A stretch of 55,194 nucleotides of DNA from Leptothoe spongobia TAU-MAC 1115 (GCF_018739885.1 NZ_JADOES010000036.1:1-55194); one strand, 5' to 3'; positions 18,118-25,710 are shown, counted from the stretch's first letter. Notes: a model not told the origin generated them from the sequence alone. Program-made: numbers and translations.

Positions 18118-18792
18118 TTAGGTTAAGTGTAAATTTTGCAGAGCTTGCTTCACCTGCTCTGGTGCGCCTTCAGTGGCTACCCGACCCTGTTCAAGCAAGA
18201 TAGCGCGATCGCAATAGTCTAACTCCACCAGTCGATGGGTCACCCACAGGGCCGTTATCCCCTGTTGTTTTACCAAATCACGTACCTGAGCCACCAGCTC
18301 TAGCTGACTATCCGGGTCCAGCAGAGCCGTAGGCTCATCAAAAAGTAATACTCGACAGTTTTGAGCTAGAGCCCCTGCGATGGCAACCCTTTGCTTTTGT
18401 CCACCACTCAACGCATAGATGGGCCTGCGCTTGAGCTGGAGCAAATTGACCATTATCAGAGCCTCGTCTACCCGCTGACGCACGTCTTCATAGGCCAGGT
18501 TCTCATCCACTAAGCCAAAAGCTACATCCGCTCCCACCGTAGGCATCACCAGTTGATGATCAGGGTTCTGAAACACAAACCCTACCGGTTTTTGTAGATG
18601 AATCTTGCCCTGAGGGATATCCAACAGCCCAGCTAATAACCTTAGTAGTGTGGATTTCCCACTACCGTTGGTACCCAGGAGCATACAAAACTCTCCTGGT
18701 TTCACCTGTAGTGAACATCCGGCCAGTACCGATGCTCCTGAGTCCCAACTGAAGTGCAAATCGTCAATTGCGATCGCGCAGGACTGATCCAT
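18118..18792 (-). CDS. energy-coupling-factor-type ABC transporter ATPase
   Basis: ATP-binding subunit (224 residues) of the CbiO/EcfA type, which powers uptake of a vitamin or metal ion with a separate T-component and substrate-binding membrane protein. Visible motifs are Walker A GTNGSGKST, the Q-loop VFQNPDHQLVMPTVGADVAFGL (the PDxQ pattern is typical of ECF ATPases), signature LSGGQKQRVAIAGAL, Walker B VLLFDEPTALLD and switch VTHR. The ATG at 18792 is preferred to a TTG four codons upstream. No membrane partner is encoded nearby, so its transporter cannot be named. Confidence 0.92.
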   Translation of the reverse strand: MDQSCAIAIDDLHFSWDSGASVLAGCSLQVKPGEFCMLLGTNGSGKSTLLRLLAGLLDIPQGKIHLQKPVGFVFQNPDHQLVMPTVGADVAFGLVDENLAYEDVRQRVDEALIMVNLLQLKRRPIYALSGGQKQRVAIAGALAQNCRVLLFDEPTALLDPDSQLELVAQVRDLVKQQGITALWVTHRLVELDYCDRAILLEQGRVATEGAPEQVKQALQNLHLT

Positions 18793-18923
18793 GTTCAAAA
18801 TCAAAAAAACTTAGTAGCACAAATGATCTATCAGGTTTAAAAGAATGAGCTGGTAGTCGGATAACGTCCACCAACCCACCCCCTACTCTCAGTCGTACTT
18901 AAATTCTCAGTTCCTATTAGGAA

Positions 18924-19196
18924 CTAATCATTCGCCATTGCAAAAAAACCAGCTGATTTACCAGAGGAGGACGCGCCACCAGACTTTTCGTAAACTTGAA
19001 CCGCAGCCAACTCGCTTACCAAAACCGATAGTTTCTTGCCTTCTTGCTTATCGCAAGTTAACTCGAAGAGCACAGGCTGACCAGTTTTTAGCGCATTCAA
19101 AACCTTAGCGTAAGCTTCTTCTGCGGCCTCTAACGTCTTCTTCTGGACCGACATAGGTAGGGCTGTATGCTTCAGTGAAAGTTCAACTATGTACAT
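18924..19196 (-). CDS. UPF0367-family small cyanobacterial protein
   Basis: Small soluble protein, 90 residues from the ATG at 19196. MYIVELSLKHTALPMSVQKK, the GQPVLFELTCDKQEGKKL core and the VLVSELAAVQVYEKSG segment match the UPF0367 family, which is restricted to cyanobacteria and plastids and has no assigned role. The tail SGGASSSGKSAGFFAMAND extends beyond the usual end. A longer reading from 19253 adds an unlikely histidine/tryptophan-rich stretch. The gene is divergent from psbD. Confidence 0.85.
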   Translation of the reverse strand: MYIVELSLKHTALPMSVQKKTLEAAEEAYAKVLNALKTGQPVLFELTCDKQEGKKLSVLVSELAAVQVYEKSGGASSSGKSAGFFAMAND

Positions 19197-19351
19197 GCGT
19201 AAAGAATGATTTGTCTGATAGGTCCAGTCTCTAGTATGGCAAAAATGACCCACAAGTAAGGCATCAATAACTTGACTAGAGACCTATACAAGCAAATCTT
19301 AAGAGAAAATACCAATTGCAAAAATCACAGCGTCTTCAATAAAGATCAACC

Positions 19352-19382
19352 TATAATAAGAAAAATGGTAAAGATACGTAAA
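19352..19382. promoter_or_regulatory. psbD promoter -10 box with HLR1-like RpaB site
   Basis: A perfect TATAAT lies at 19352-19357, about 170 bp before psbD. Immediately downstream, at the expected start of transcription, the minus strand reads TTTACGTA-TC-TTTACCAT (19382 to 19365). These are two 8-nt direct repeats with a 2-nt spacer, close to the HLR1 consensus for the high-light regulator RpaB. A site overlapping the transcription start fits repression that is relieved in high light. No strong -35 element is present. Orientation and function are inferred. Confidence 0.5.
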
Positions 19383-19525
19383 CCTCTACTCATAAAGACG
19401 AGCGAATCAATTACGGCATTATTCCACGCTGTGGATTACATATTTTCTATTTTTGTGCCCTCACTCGTCATGATGAGCAGAGTTGTTGTCTTTACTGATT
19501 TAGAAATCAAACTAGAGGATTTGAG

Positions 19526-20584
19526 ATGACCATTGCAATGGGCCGTGCTGGAGCCAATCGGGGCGTCTTCGACGTCGTCGATGACTGGCTCAAGCGCGAT
19601 AGATTTGTCTTCGTGGGCTGGTCCGGTTTGCTGCTGTTCCCGTGTGCCTTCTTGGCCATCGGCGGCTGGCTCACTGGCACCACCTTTGTGACGTCCTGGT
19701 ATACCCATGGACTCGCCTCTTCCTACATCGAAGGGGCCAACTTTTTGACGGTCGCCGTCTCGTCGCCCGCAGACAGCATGGGTCATTCCCTGTTGCTGCT
19801 GTGGGGACCAGAAGCTCAAGGCTCCTTCGTGCGCTGGTGCCAAATCGGCGGACTCTGGGCCTTTATCGCTCTCCATGGAGCCTTCGCCTTGATCGGCTTT
19901 ATGCTGCGTCAGTTCGAAGTCGCTCGCCTGGTTGGACTGCGTCCTTACAACGCCATTGCGTTCTCGGCTCCCATTGCCGTGTTCGTATCGGTCTTCCTGA
20001 TGTATCCGTTGGGCCAATCCAGCTGGTTCTTTGCCCCTAGCTTCGGGGTAGCCGCTATCTTCCGCTTCTTGCTCTTTTTGCAAGGCTTCCACAACTGGAC
20101 CCTGAACCCCTTCCATATGATGGGTGTGGCGGGCGTCCTGGGTGGAGCCCTGTTGTGTGCGATCCACGGAGCGACGGTTGAAAACACGTTGTTTGAAGAC
20201 GGCGAAGGAGCCAACACCTTCCGTGCCTTTGAACCGACACAGGCGGAAGAAACGTACTCGATGGTGACGGCAAACCGCTTCTGGTCTCAGATTTTCGGTA
20301 TTGCTTTCTCCAACAAGCGTTGGTTGCACTTTTTCATGCTGTTTGTGCCGGTCACCGGTCTCTGGATGAGTGCGGTTGGCATCGTCGGTCTCGCACTGAA
20401 CTTACGTGCTTACGACTTTGTCTCTCAGGAAACCCGCGCTGCGGAAGATCCTGAATTCGAAACGTTCTATACCAAGAACATCCTGCTTAACGAAGGTATT
20501 CGTGCGTGGATGGCCTCTCAGGACCAGCCCCACGAGAAGTTTGTATTCCCCGAAGAGGTACTGCCTCGCGGTAATGCACTATAA
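19526..20584 (+). CDS. psbD: photosystem II reaction-centre protein D2, stand-alone copy
   Basis: D2 subunit of photosystem II, 352 residues, full length and without frameshift. It binds P680 chlorophyll, pheophytin and the primary quinone QA together with D1. Five transmembrane helices are evident. Conserved stretches include FVFVGWSGLLLFPCAF and HGLASSYIEGANFLTVAVSS (Ala where many D2 proteins have Cys). HGAFALIGFMLRQFE, WTLNPFHMMGVAGVLGGALLCAIHGATVENTLFEDG (iron ligands) and RAYDFVSQETRAAEDPEFETFYTKN also match. psbC, which normally overlaps the 3' end of psbD, is absent: a terminator begins about 20 bp after the stop. This is therefore probably a second, monocistronic psbD, a type often induced by high light in other cyanobacteria. 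Confidence 0.97.
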   Translation: MTIAMGRAGANRGVFDVVDDWLKRDRFVFVGWSGLLLFPCAFLAIGGWLTGTTFVTSWYTHGLASSYIEGANFLTVAVSSPADSMGHSLLLLWGPEAQGSFVRWCQIGGLWAFIALHGAFALIGFMLRQFEVARLVGLRPYNAIAFSAPIAVFVSVFLMYPLGQSSWFFAPSFGVAAIFRFLLFLQGFHNWTLNPFHMMGVAGVLGGALLCAIHGATVENTLFEDGEGANTFRAFEPTQAEETYSMVTANRFWSQIFGIAFSNKRWLHFFMLFVPVTGLWMSAVGIVGLALNLRAYDFVSQETRAAEDPEFETFYTKNILLNEGIRAWMASQDQPHEKFVFPEEVLPRGNAL

Positions 20585-20603
20585 GCTGCCTAAGTAATGA
20601 ATA

Positions 20604-20640
20604 AAAAAGCCCTGGCCCATTGGGCCAGGGCTTTTTTATT
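20604..20640 (+). terminator. Rho-independent terminator of psbD
   Basis: A 12-bp perfect stem (AGCCCTGGCCCA with TGGGCCAGGGCT), minimal loop and six Ts, starting about 20 bp after the psbD stop. It isolates psbD from the leader and phhB. Confidence 0.95.
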
Positions 20641-20673
20641 GGCGATTTGAACTCTCCCCATATTTAAAACTTA

Positions 20674-20682
20674 TGCTATAGT
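20674..20682 (+). promoter_or_regulatory. extended -10 promoter of the leader RNA
   Basis: TGCTATAGT is a TGn extension plus a near-consensus -10 (TATAGT). A -35 is not needed for this class and none is evident at 17 bp. Transcription would start near 20689, at AGCACTAAGTGCT, a 13-bp palindrome. Confidence 0.6.
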
Positions 20683-20688
20683 TCAGCT

Positions 20689-20940
20689 AGCACTAAGTGC
20701 TCCTGGTATTAAAAACCGTTTAGGGATAAGGAGGTGATGCCCATGAGTGAAAGTAGTTGTATACGCATGGGTCTTCAGGTTGACGTGAGCCGGCTGTGTG
20801 CCGGGGCTGTTCTCTAGAACCAGCTTCAAAATTTTGAAACTGACCCGCTAGAGTTCCTTCCGGCAGTCTGGTTTCAACCTAAGACCCCACTAGACCGCTC
20901 CTATCAAGAAGTTGCCATGCACTTCCCTGATAGGAGCGGA
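20689..20940 (+). ncRNA. candidate structured leader RNA carrying a 24-codon ORF
   Basis: The unit runs from an extended -10 promoter to a strong hairpin. In order, it has CCCATG (start codon included) pairing with downstream CATGGG (20741-20774). A hairpin AGCCGGC/GCCGGGGCT follows. Then come two interleaved helices: CTCTAG (20812-20817) with CTAGAG (20848-20853), and AACCAG (20818-20823) with CTGGTT (20868-20873), a pseudoknot order, with TTCAAAATTTTGAA inside. The final stem is 20895-20939. phhB starts 48 bp later. I cannot match it to a named RNA family. It could be an attenuator for phhB or an independent small mRNA. Confidence 0.5.
20728..20817 (+). CDS. 24-residue peptide with an exceptionally strong Shine-Dalgarno (ORF 20743-20817)
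   Basis: The ORF starts with ATG at 20743 and ends with TAG at 20817; the coordinates include the ribosome-binding site. AAGGAGGTGAT (20728-20738) is an 11-nt perfect complement to the 3' end of 16S rRNA, with GGAGG eight bases before the ATG. Such a match is rare in cyanobacteria. The peptide MSESSCIRMGLQVDVSRLCAGAVL has two cysteines, a short amphipathic middle and a hydrophobic end, with no known motif. Its start codon is in a predicted 6-bp stem and its stop codon is in a predicted pseudoknot helix, which suggests that translation and RNA folding affect each other. It could be a regulatory leader peptide or a functional microprotein. Confidence 0.55.
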   Translation, partial: KEVMPMSESSCIRMGLQVDVSRLCAGAVL

Positions 20941-20945
20941 TAGTT
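20895..20945 (+). terminator. strong hairpin ending the leader
   Basis: CCGCTCCTATCA (20895-20906) pairs perfectly with TGATAGGAGCGG (20928-20939). Inside it GAAGT pairs with ACTTC. Only four Ts follow after ATAG, so termination may be partial, as in an attenuator. Confidence 0.65.
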
Positions 20946-20986
20946 TTAAAGAGGCATCAATATTCGCCACTTTCTTCCTTTTAACC

Positions 20987-21268
20987 ATGTCTGGCCTTCT
21001 TTCTCCTGCCGAAATCCAGTCCCAACTCGCTGCATTACCTGACTGGACACTGGAAGACAATGCTATCAAGGCAACGTTATCCTTCAAAGACTTTATAGAG
21101 GCTGTCCAATTTGTTAATCAGGTTGTGGCACCTGCAGAAGCCGCTGGGCATCATCCTGACCTATACATTTCTTACAACAAGGTCACCATTAGCCTGACAA
21201 CCCACGATGCAGGAGGACTGACTCAGCAAGATTTTGCTATGGCAAAAACGCTATCAACGTTGCAATAA
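20987..21268 (+). CDS. phhB: pterin-4a-carbinolamine dehydratase
   Basis: Small cytoplasmic enzyme (93 residues) that dehydrates 4a-hydroxytetrahydropterins. The family signature is intact: LSPAEIQSQLAALPDW at the start, then EAAGHHPDLYISYNKVTISL with the catalytic His-His-Pro, and THDAGGLTQQDFAMA carrying the third histidine. The ATG at 20987 gives the usual length; an upstream frame from 20912 would run through the leader hairpin. No phenylalanine hydroxylase gene lies nearby. The gene lies downstream of the structured leader and may be controlled by it. Confidence 0.93.
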   Translation: MSGLLSPAEIQSQLAALPDWTLEDNAIKATLSFKDFIEAVQFVNQVVAPAEAAGHHPDLYISYNKVTISLTTHDAGGLTQQDFAMAKTLSTLQ

Positions 21269-21326
21269 CTCCTCCTCCAGTATTTAGAGGCTAATCAACT
21301 GCATATCGATTCAAGGTCTTTAATCC

Positions 21327-21362
21327 GAAGGACCTTCTCCATGTATTAGGAGGAGGTCCTTC
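21327..21362 (+). terminator. hairpin after phhB
   Basis: GAAGGACCTTCTCC pairs with GGAGGAGGTCCTTC (13 of 14 positions) around an 8-nt loop, 58 bp after the phhB stop. It has no T-run, so it acts as a 3'-end stabiliser or weak terminator. Confidence 0.6.
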
Positions 21363-21590
21363 AGAGTATTCAAGACAAGGTCAACTCCATATCCCTGAGA
21401 ATCATTAAGTTTGCTGATTTGCCTCGCTAACGCCCTAGCGGATCAAGACGTTTGCCATGAGACGCTGGGGCATCTCCAACTGCGACACTGGACCAACCTG
21501 CACTAACGATTTCTTTCCGCTACAAAGATCTACTCCCAATAGAACTTAAGAAACAAGCAGGTTACCTAACAACTTTTTTCAACTCACATC

Positions 21591-21620
21591 ATTGGTCAAT
21601 TGCTCAATGTGATTGGTCAA
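21591..21620. promoter_or_regulatory. ATTGGTCAA direct repeats, 21 bp apart
   Basis: ATTGGTCAA at 21591-21599 and again at 21612-21620. The 21-bp period is two DNA turns, so both would face the same side of the helix, as in a two-site operator. They lie about 580 bp before the first porin. The regulator is unknown. Confidence 0.45.
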
Positions 21621-22195
21621 AATTTTTTGTGACCTTGAAAAGGCTTTAGCTAAACACCAGGAAATAAATGGCTGTTTTTAATCAAAAATAACCTTCTGAT
21701 CACTGTGAGTAGAGGGTTTCAGTCATTCAATTAATACATTAATTGTCCTCGAAACGTGTCAATTAACGATGCACTCAGACAAAATAATAGAAAGGCTCAT
21801 CAATAGAAACGTAGCTTTTCATACCAATTAAATACACAGAGAATGCATCTTGGAATTATGCAAAACCTGCATGAATTTTATTCAAAATACAAAATCAAGC
21901 TCTAAAAAGACAGTTTTTAATATTGAATAAATACACGCTTCGTGTAGTCAAAAAATATGCAAATCTTACATGAAATGTATGACAAATAAGAATTTTTGCC
22001 AAAAAAGAGTATTCTTTTAAACACATTAAAATTGCATTAAATGCAGGTTAAATATTTCTGAGAATTCTGTATGCAAATACACTGAATTGAGGCAAAACTC
22101 CCTGTTAGTTTTGCTTTGAGAGATTTCAATTGATAGCTAATCTTCTTAAGAAGTGGCTATTAGTCTCGTCAATTAGGTGTGAGGAATAACAAGTA

Positions 22196-23575
22196 ATGGC
22201 TAATTTTTGGAAGGCCGCAATGGCTGGTCCATTTGTTCTGGGTGCGGTTTTTTCTAGTTCCAATATTGCTGCCGAAGCTGCTGAGACTGTCAGCGTTGAT
22301 GCTCTAAGCAACTCTGAATCAATTCAGTTGGCTCAGGTTACTAGCGTTTCCGAACTATCTGACGTTCTACCTTCTGACTGGGCTTACACTGCACTGCAGC
22401 GCCTGGTAGAAGAGTATGGCTGCCTTGAGGGTTATCCCGACCGTTCTTACCGTGGCAACCGCGCCATGACTCGTTATGAGTTTGCTGCTGGTTTGAATGC
22501 TTGTTTGGACGTAATCGTTCAGCTGATCGGTGGTGGTGACGACCTTGACACTGTCCGTCGTCTGCAGGAGGAGTTTGCTGCTGAGTTAGCTACTATCCGC
22601 GGTCGCGTTGATACTCTAGAAGCTGACGTAGCTGAGCTAGAAGCTAACCAGTTCTCCACAACTACTAAGTTGAAGGGACAGTTGGATGCTCACCTGGTAG
22701 TTCCTTTTGATGGGCCTGGCGATTTAGATGAGCCGACGTTCCAGTATCGTACTCGTTTGAACTTGGATACTAGCTTCACTGGAGAGGACCGTTTGCGTAC
22801 TCGTCTTCAATTTGGTGATGCTAATAACGCTCTGAGCGGCGTTCCTGGTGGATTTGCTGCAGCTGGTTCTGGTGGTTTCGTCAACGACGTTAGGATTGAC
22901 GACGTATACTACAGCTTCCCCATTGGTAGCCGTATTTCCGGTATTGTTGCGGCAAATAGCATCGTTTCCGATGACTTCGTAACCAGCACTATCGTGCCTT
23001 TCGATGGTCCTTCCGTTGCTGATTACGGTGGTCCTCAGTTCTACGATCAATTAGGCCTTGGTGGAAGTGCCTTTGCTGCTGGTTTCAACGTTGCTCTGTC
23101 TGACAACTTGATCCTGGACGCTGGTTATGCAACTGGTCGTGGTCAGGATGCAGACAAGGGTATCTTCGACGAGTATGAGTACCTCGTTCAATTGAACTAC
23201 TTGAGCGATGGCCTGATCGATGCTGCTGTCACCTACATGGATGGTGAAAGTGGCGATGGTAATGGCGCTGACGGAATCATTGCTGGTTTGCTAAGCCTTG
23301 ACTTCGGTGGCTTCGAGATAGGTGGTTACTACGCTGACCAAGATGGTGATGAGAGCTGGCAGGCTGGGGTTGCTGTATCCGACTTATTAGGTACTGGTAA
23401 CGCTGCTGGTATCTACTACGTTGAGGACTTCGGTGATGACGAAACTGCAGAAGCTTATTACTCTATGCAGATTAATAAGTACTGGACTCTGACTCCTGCT
23501 GTCATCTACGGCGAATTTGATGCTACTGGCGACGAGTCTTGGTATGGTGCAATCCGTTCCAGATTCAAGTTCTAA
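22196..23575 (+). CDS. SLH-domain OprB-type (iron-uptake/SomB) porin 1
   Basis: Outer-membrane porin of 459 residues. The first 28 residues or so form a signal peptide (MANFWKAAMAGPFVLGAVF, then AEAAE). An SLH domain (about 53-115; LPSDWAYTALQRLVEEYGCLEGYPDRSYRGNR) ties the protein to peptidoglycan-linked polymer. A short coiled coil follows (about 120-155; LQEEFAAELATIRGRVDTLEADVAELEA). The rest is an OprB-like beta-barrel ending in Phe (RSRFKF), the outer-membrane assembly signal. The start has GAGGA upstream. The N-terminal 110 residues are almost identical to the next gene, but the DNA differs at many synonymous sites. Transported solute is uncertain; family members have been linked to iron and small solutes. 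Confidence 0.95.
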   Translation: MANFWKAAMAGPFVLGAVFSSSNIAAEAAETVSVDALSNSESIQLAQVTSVSELSDVLPSDWAYTALQRLVEEYGCLEGYPDRSYRGNRAMTRYEFAAGLNACLDVIVQLIGGGDDLDTVRRLQEEFAAELATIRGRVDTLEADVAELEANQFSTTTKLKGQLDAHLVVPFDGPGDLDEPTFQYRTRLNLDTSFTGEDRLRTRLQFGDANNALSGVPGGFAAAGSGGFVNDVRIDDVYYSFPIGSRISGIVAANSIVSDDFVTSTIVPFDGPSVADYGGPQFYDQLGLGGSAFAAGFNVALSDNLILDAGYATGRGQDADKGIFDEYEYLVQLNYLSDGLIDAAVTYMDGESGDGNGADGIIAGLLSLDFGGFEIGGYYADQDGDESWQAGVAVSDLLGTGNAAGIYYVEDFGDDETAEAYYSMQINKYWTLTPAVIYGEFDATGDESWYGAIRSRFKF

Positions 23576-24071
23576 GACATTCTCTTAGATGCTGTGTATG
23601 GGCTCTAGTGATGAGTTAGAGCCCATCCTTAAATTTTAATCACGCCTTAGAAACACACATAGACATTAACTTCTGCATAGAGATGTGAATGATCAATCGT
23701 TGGCTCTCTATGCAGAACTTCATATCCTGGAAAGTTCTACATTCTAAAAGCTTTCTCTAAACCTCTGCCTCTTCACACTGGGTCAGCAAATTAACTGTCA
23801 CAATTCAGGGAAAAAATCTAACTGGATAGAAGAGCATGTGCAACGATGGCAGCTCGAACCAGGCTTACTTAATTGACCCATTTGGGCCAATCGGTAAGTT
23901 ACTGATTTCTACTGGTTCTTCCTTGAAGGATCTGCTAGCATGTCATCTAGAAGAGATTTTTACGTACTTTGATACGTGATGTTGCTTCTTTAATGTGTGT
24001 AATAGCCTGAGTTTTCCAGCAATTTCGCTGAATCGTCAGCCTATCGTCTAAGGTGTGAGGAGAATTAAATA
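23576..24071. other. 496-bp spacer between the porins
   Basis: Besides the terminator-like hairpin, a second hairpin pairs TTCTGCATAGAGA (23671-23683) with TCTCTATGCAGAA (23705-23717) around 21 bases. The second porin is preceded by GGTGTGAGGAG, almost the same ribosome-binding stretch as porin 1, so each gene probably has its own promoter. A 47-codon ORF at 23836-23979 has no good support. Confidence 0.5.
23598..23626 (+). terminator. hairpin after porin 1
   Basis: ATGGGCTCTA pairs perfectly with TAGAGCCCAT around a 9-nt loop, followed by CCTTAAATTTT. It is a plausible but weak terminator 22 bp after the stop. Confidence 0.7.
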
Positions 24072-25469
24072 ATGTCTAACTTTTGGAAAGCCCTAGTGGC
24101 TAGTCCTATTGTTTTAGGGACTGTCCTATCCAGTACTGGTATCGCTGCTGAGACTGCTGAGACTGTAAGTGTTGATGCTCTAAGCAACTCTGAGTCTATC
24201 CAGCTTGCTCAGGTTACCAGTGTTTCCGAGCTATCTGATGTACTGCCTTCTGACTGGGCTTACACTGCATTGCAGCGCCTGGTAGAAGAGTACGGTTGCC
24301 TTGAGGGTTACCCTGATCGTTCTTACCGTGGCAACCGTGCAATGACTCGTTATGAGTTTGCTGCTGGTTTGAACGCTTGTTTGGACGTAATCGTTCAGCT
24401 AATCGGTGGTGCTGAAGGTAGTGACCTTGACACTATCCGTCGCTTGCAGGAAGAGTTTGCTGCTGAGCTAGCAACTATCCGTGGCCGCGTAGACACTCTA
24501 GAAGCTGATGTAGCTGAGCTAGAAGCTAATCAATTCTCTACGACTACTAAACTCAAGGGTCAGTTGGACGCCCACTTGGTAGTTCCTTTTGATGCACCTG
24601 ATGATGAAGAGGAAACAACCTTTGAATATCGTGCTCGCTTAAACTTTGATACTAGTTTTACTGGTGAAGATCGTTTGCGAATTCGTCTTCAGTCTAGTGA
24701 TCGTGGTGGCGGCGGTACTCGCTCTTTGGGGCAGGCTGAAGGTGGTCTGGCTAACCAGAGCGGCCCTGGTGATGATAGCGTCATTCTAGATGATGTCTAC
24801 TACGCTTTCCCCATCGGTAGTCGTATCTCCGCTATCATCTCTGCTAACAGCACAAACTCTGATGACTTTGTAACTAGCACTATCGTTCCTTTCGATGGTC
24901 CTTCGGTTGCTGATGCTGGTGGTCCTCTCTTCTACGATAAGTCTGGTGTTGAGGGCGCTGGTGACTCGTTTGGAGCTGGCTTAAATATTGCGTTTACTGA
25001 CAACATCATTCTGGATGCTGGTTACGCAACTGCTAGGGGTCAAGATGCTGATAGAGGTATCTTTGACAATTATGAGTACATTGTTCAGTTGAACTACTTG
25101 AGCGATGGCTTGATCGATGCTGCTGTTACCTATATTAATGGCGAGAATGGTGATGGCAATGGCGTTGAGGACATCATTGCTGGCCTATTAAGTCTTGACT
25201 TCGGCGGCTTTGAAGTTGCTGGTTACTACGCTGACCAAGATGGTGACGAGAGCTGGCAGGCTGGTATTGCAGTATCTGACTTCTTGGGTACTGGTAATGC
25301 TGCTGGTATCTACTACACTCAGGACTTCGATGAAGACGAAGTTGCTGAGGCTTACTACGCCATGAAGATCAACAAGTACTGGACTCTGACTCCTGCTGTT
25401 ATCTATGGTGAGCCCAATGGTGCCGATGATGCACTTTATGGTGCTATCCGTTCTACCTTCAAGTTCTAA
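24072..25469 (+). CDS. SLH-domain OprB-type (iron-uptake/SomB) porin 2
   Basis: Second outer-membrane porin, 465 residues, in tandem with the first. It has the same order: signal peptide, SLH domain, coiled coil and beta-barrel ending in Phe (RSTFKF). Residues about 29-111 are the same as in porin 1 except near the end, while the barrel loops differ. Porin 2 has an insertion GGGGTRSLGQAEGGLANQSG near residue 220 and substitutions in external loops. The duplication is therefore not recent, and the periplasmic anchor is under stronger constraint than the loops. Loops may set solute choice or phage exposure. It ends in a strong terminator. Confidence 0.95.
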   Translation: MSNFWKALVASPIVLGTVLSSTGIAAETAETVSVDALSNSESIQLAQVTSVSELSDVLPSDWAYTALQRLVEEYGCLEGYPDRSYRGNRAMTRYEFAAGLNACLDVIVQLIGGAEGSDLDTIRRLQEEFAAELATIRGRVDTLEADVAELEANQFSTTTKLKGQLDAHLVVPFDAPDDEEETTFEYRARLNFDTSFTGEDRLRIRLQSSDRGGGGTRSLGQAEGGLANQSGPGDDSVILDDVYYAFPIGSRISAIISANSTNSDDFVTSTIVPFDGPSVADAGGPLFYDKSGVEGAGDSFGAGLNIAFTDNIILDAGYATARGQDADRGIFDNYEYIVQLNYLSDGLIDAAVTYINGENGDGNGVEDIIAGLLSLDFGGFEVAGYYADQDGDESWQAGIAVSDFLGTGNAAGIYYTQDFDEDEVAEAYYAMKINKYWTLTPAVIYGEPNGADDALYGAIRSTFKF

Positions 25470-25489
25470 GTTATTTAGCTTAGTCCTTT

Positions 25490-25521
25490 AAAAAAAGGCC
25501 CCGCATTGCGGGGCCTTTTTT
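25490..25521 (+). terminator. Rho-independent terminator after porin 2
   Basis: A seven-A run, a GC-rich stem GGCCCCGC/GCGGGGCC with a three-base loop, and six Ts, 21 bp after the stop codon. Confidence 0.95.
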
Positions 25522-25551
25522 GTGGTTAATCGTAAAACTGCACTACACAGT

Positions 25552-25710
25552 ATGGGGTTTGACGTTGATTATATCTGCGCATTGGGTACGAACGGCAAGC
25601 TGACCTCAAATGAAGCTTATTTAGAAATTAAGCAACTCTGGAAAAAGCTCAAAAAGAGTAAAAAAGAATTAGCCATTGGCACATCTGATGCTCCCCCAGA
25701 AGTATTTTAG
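25552..25710 (+). CDS. small protein resembling the C-terminal half of a cyanobacterial family (DUF7219-like)
   Basis: Fifty-two residues from the ATG at 25552. The stretch VDYICALGTNGKLTSNEAYLEIKQLWKKLKKSKKEL resembles, from memory, the C-terminal half of a small cyanobacterial protein family of about 70-90 residues (DUF7219). The N-terminal part seen in relatives (an NLQEFA-type helix) is missing: upstream there is only the porin terminator, and a GTG at 25522 would start inside the terminator tail. It may be a short variant or a remnant fused to foreign upstream DNA. No Shine-Dalgarno is evident. Confidence 0.5.
   Translation: MGFDVDYICALGTNGKLTSNEAYLEIKQLWKKLKKSKKELAIGTSDAPPEVF

Larger units (their letters stand above)
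21269..22195. other. 927-bp AT-rich region upstream of the first porin
   Basis: No convincing protein frame. It contains a 14-bp hairpin after phhB (21327-21362), a pair of ATTGGTCAA repeats (21591-21620) and a very AT-rich stretch (about 21640-22090). Two short hairpins lie next to the porin start: GCAAAACT (22092-22099) with AGTTTTGC (22107-22114), and a nested stem centred on TTCTTAAGAA. The length and structure suggest a long regulated 5' leader. No degraded gene could be read. Confidence 0.5.

Noticed and set aside
19436..20329. 297-codon open frame antisense to psbD
   Set aside because: It lies almost wholly within a certain gene, has charge-rich, low-hydrophobic composition typical of reversed GC-rich codons, and no ribosome-binding site.
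20689..20940. Known riboswitch classes (SAM, THF, fluoride, cobalamin, glutamine, guanidine, Mn) for the leader
   Set aside because: The conserved core sequences of these classes as I remember them are not present.
20585..20986. psbC expected at the psbD 3' end
   Set aside because: No overlapping start or D1/CP43-like frame follows; a terminator begins about 20 bp after the psbD stop.
23836..23979. 47-codon ORF between the porins
   Set aside because: A weak GAAGAG stretch precedes it, but composition is not protein-like and the spacer is probably regulatory.
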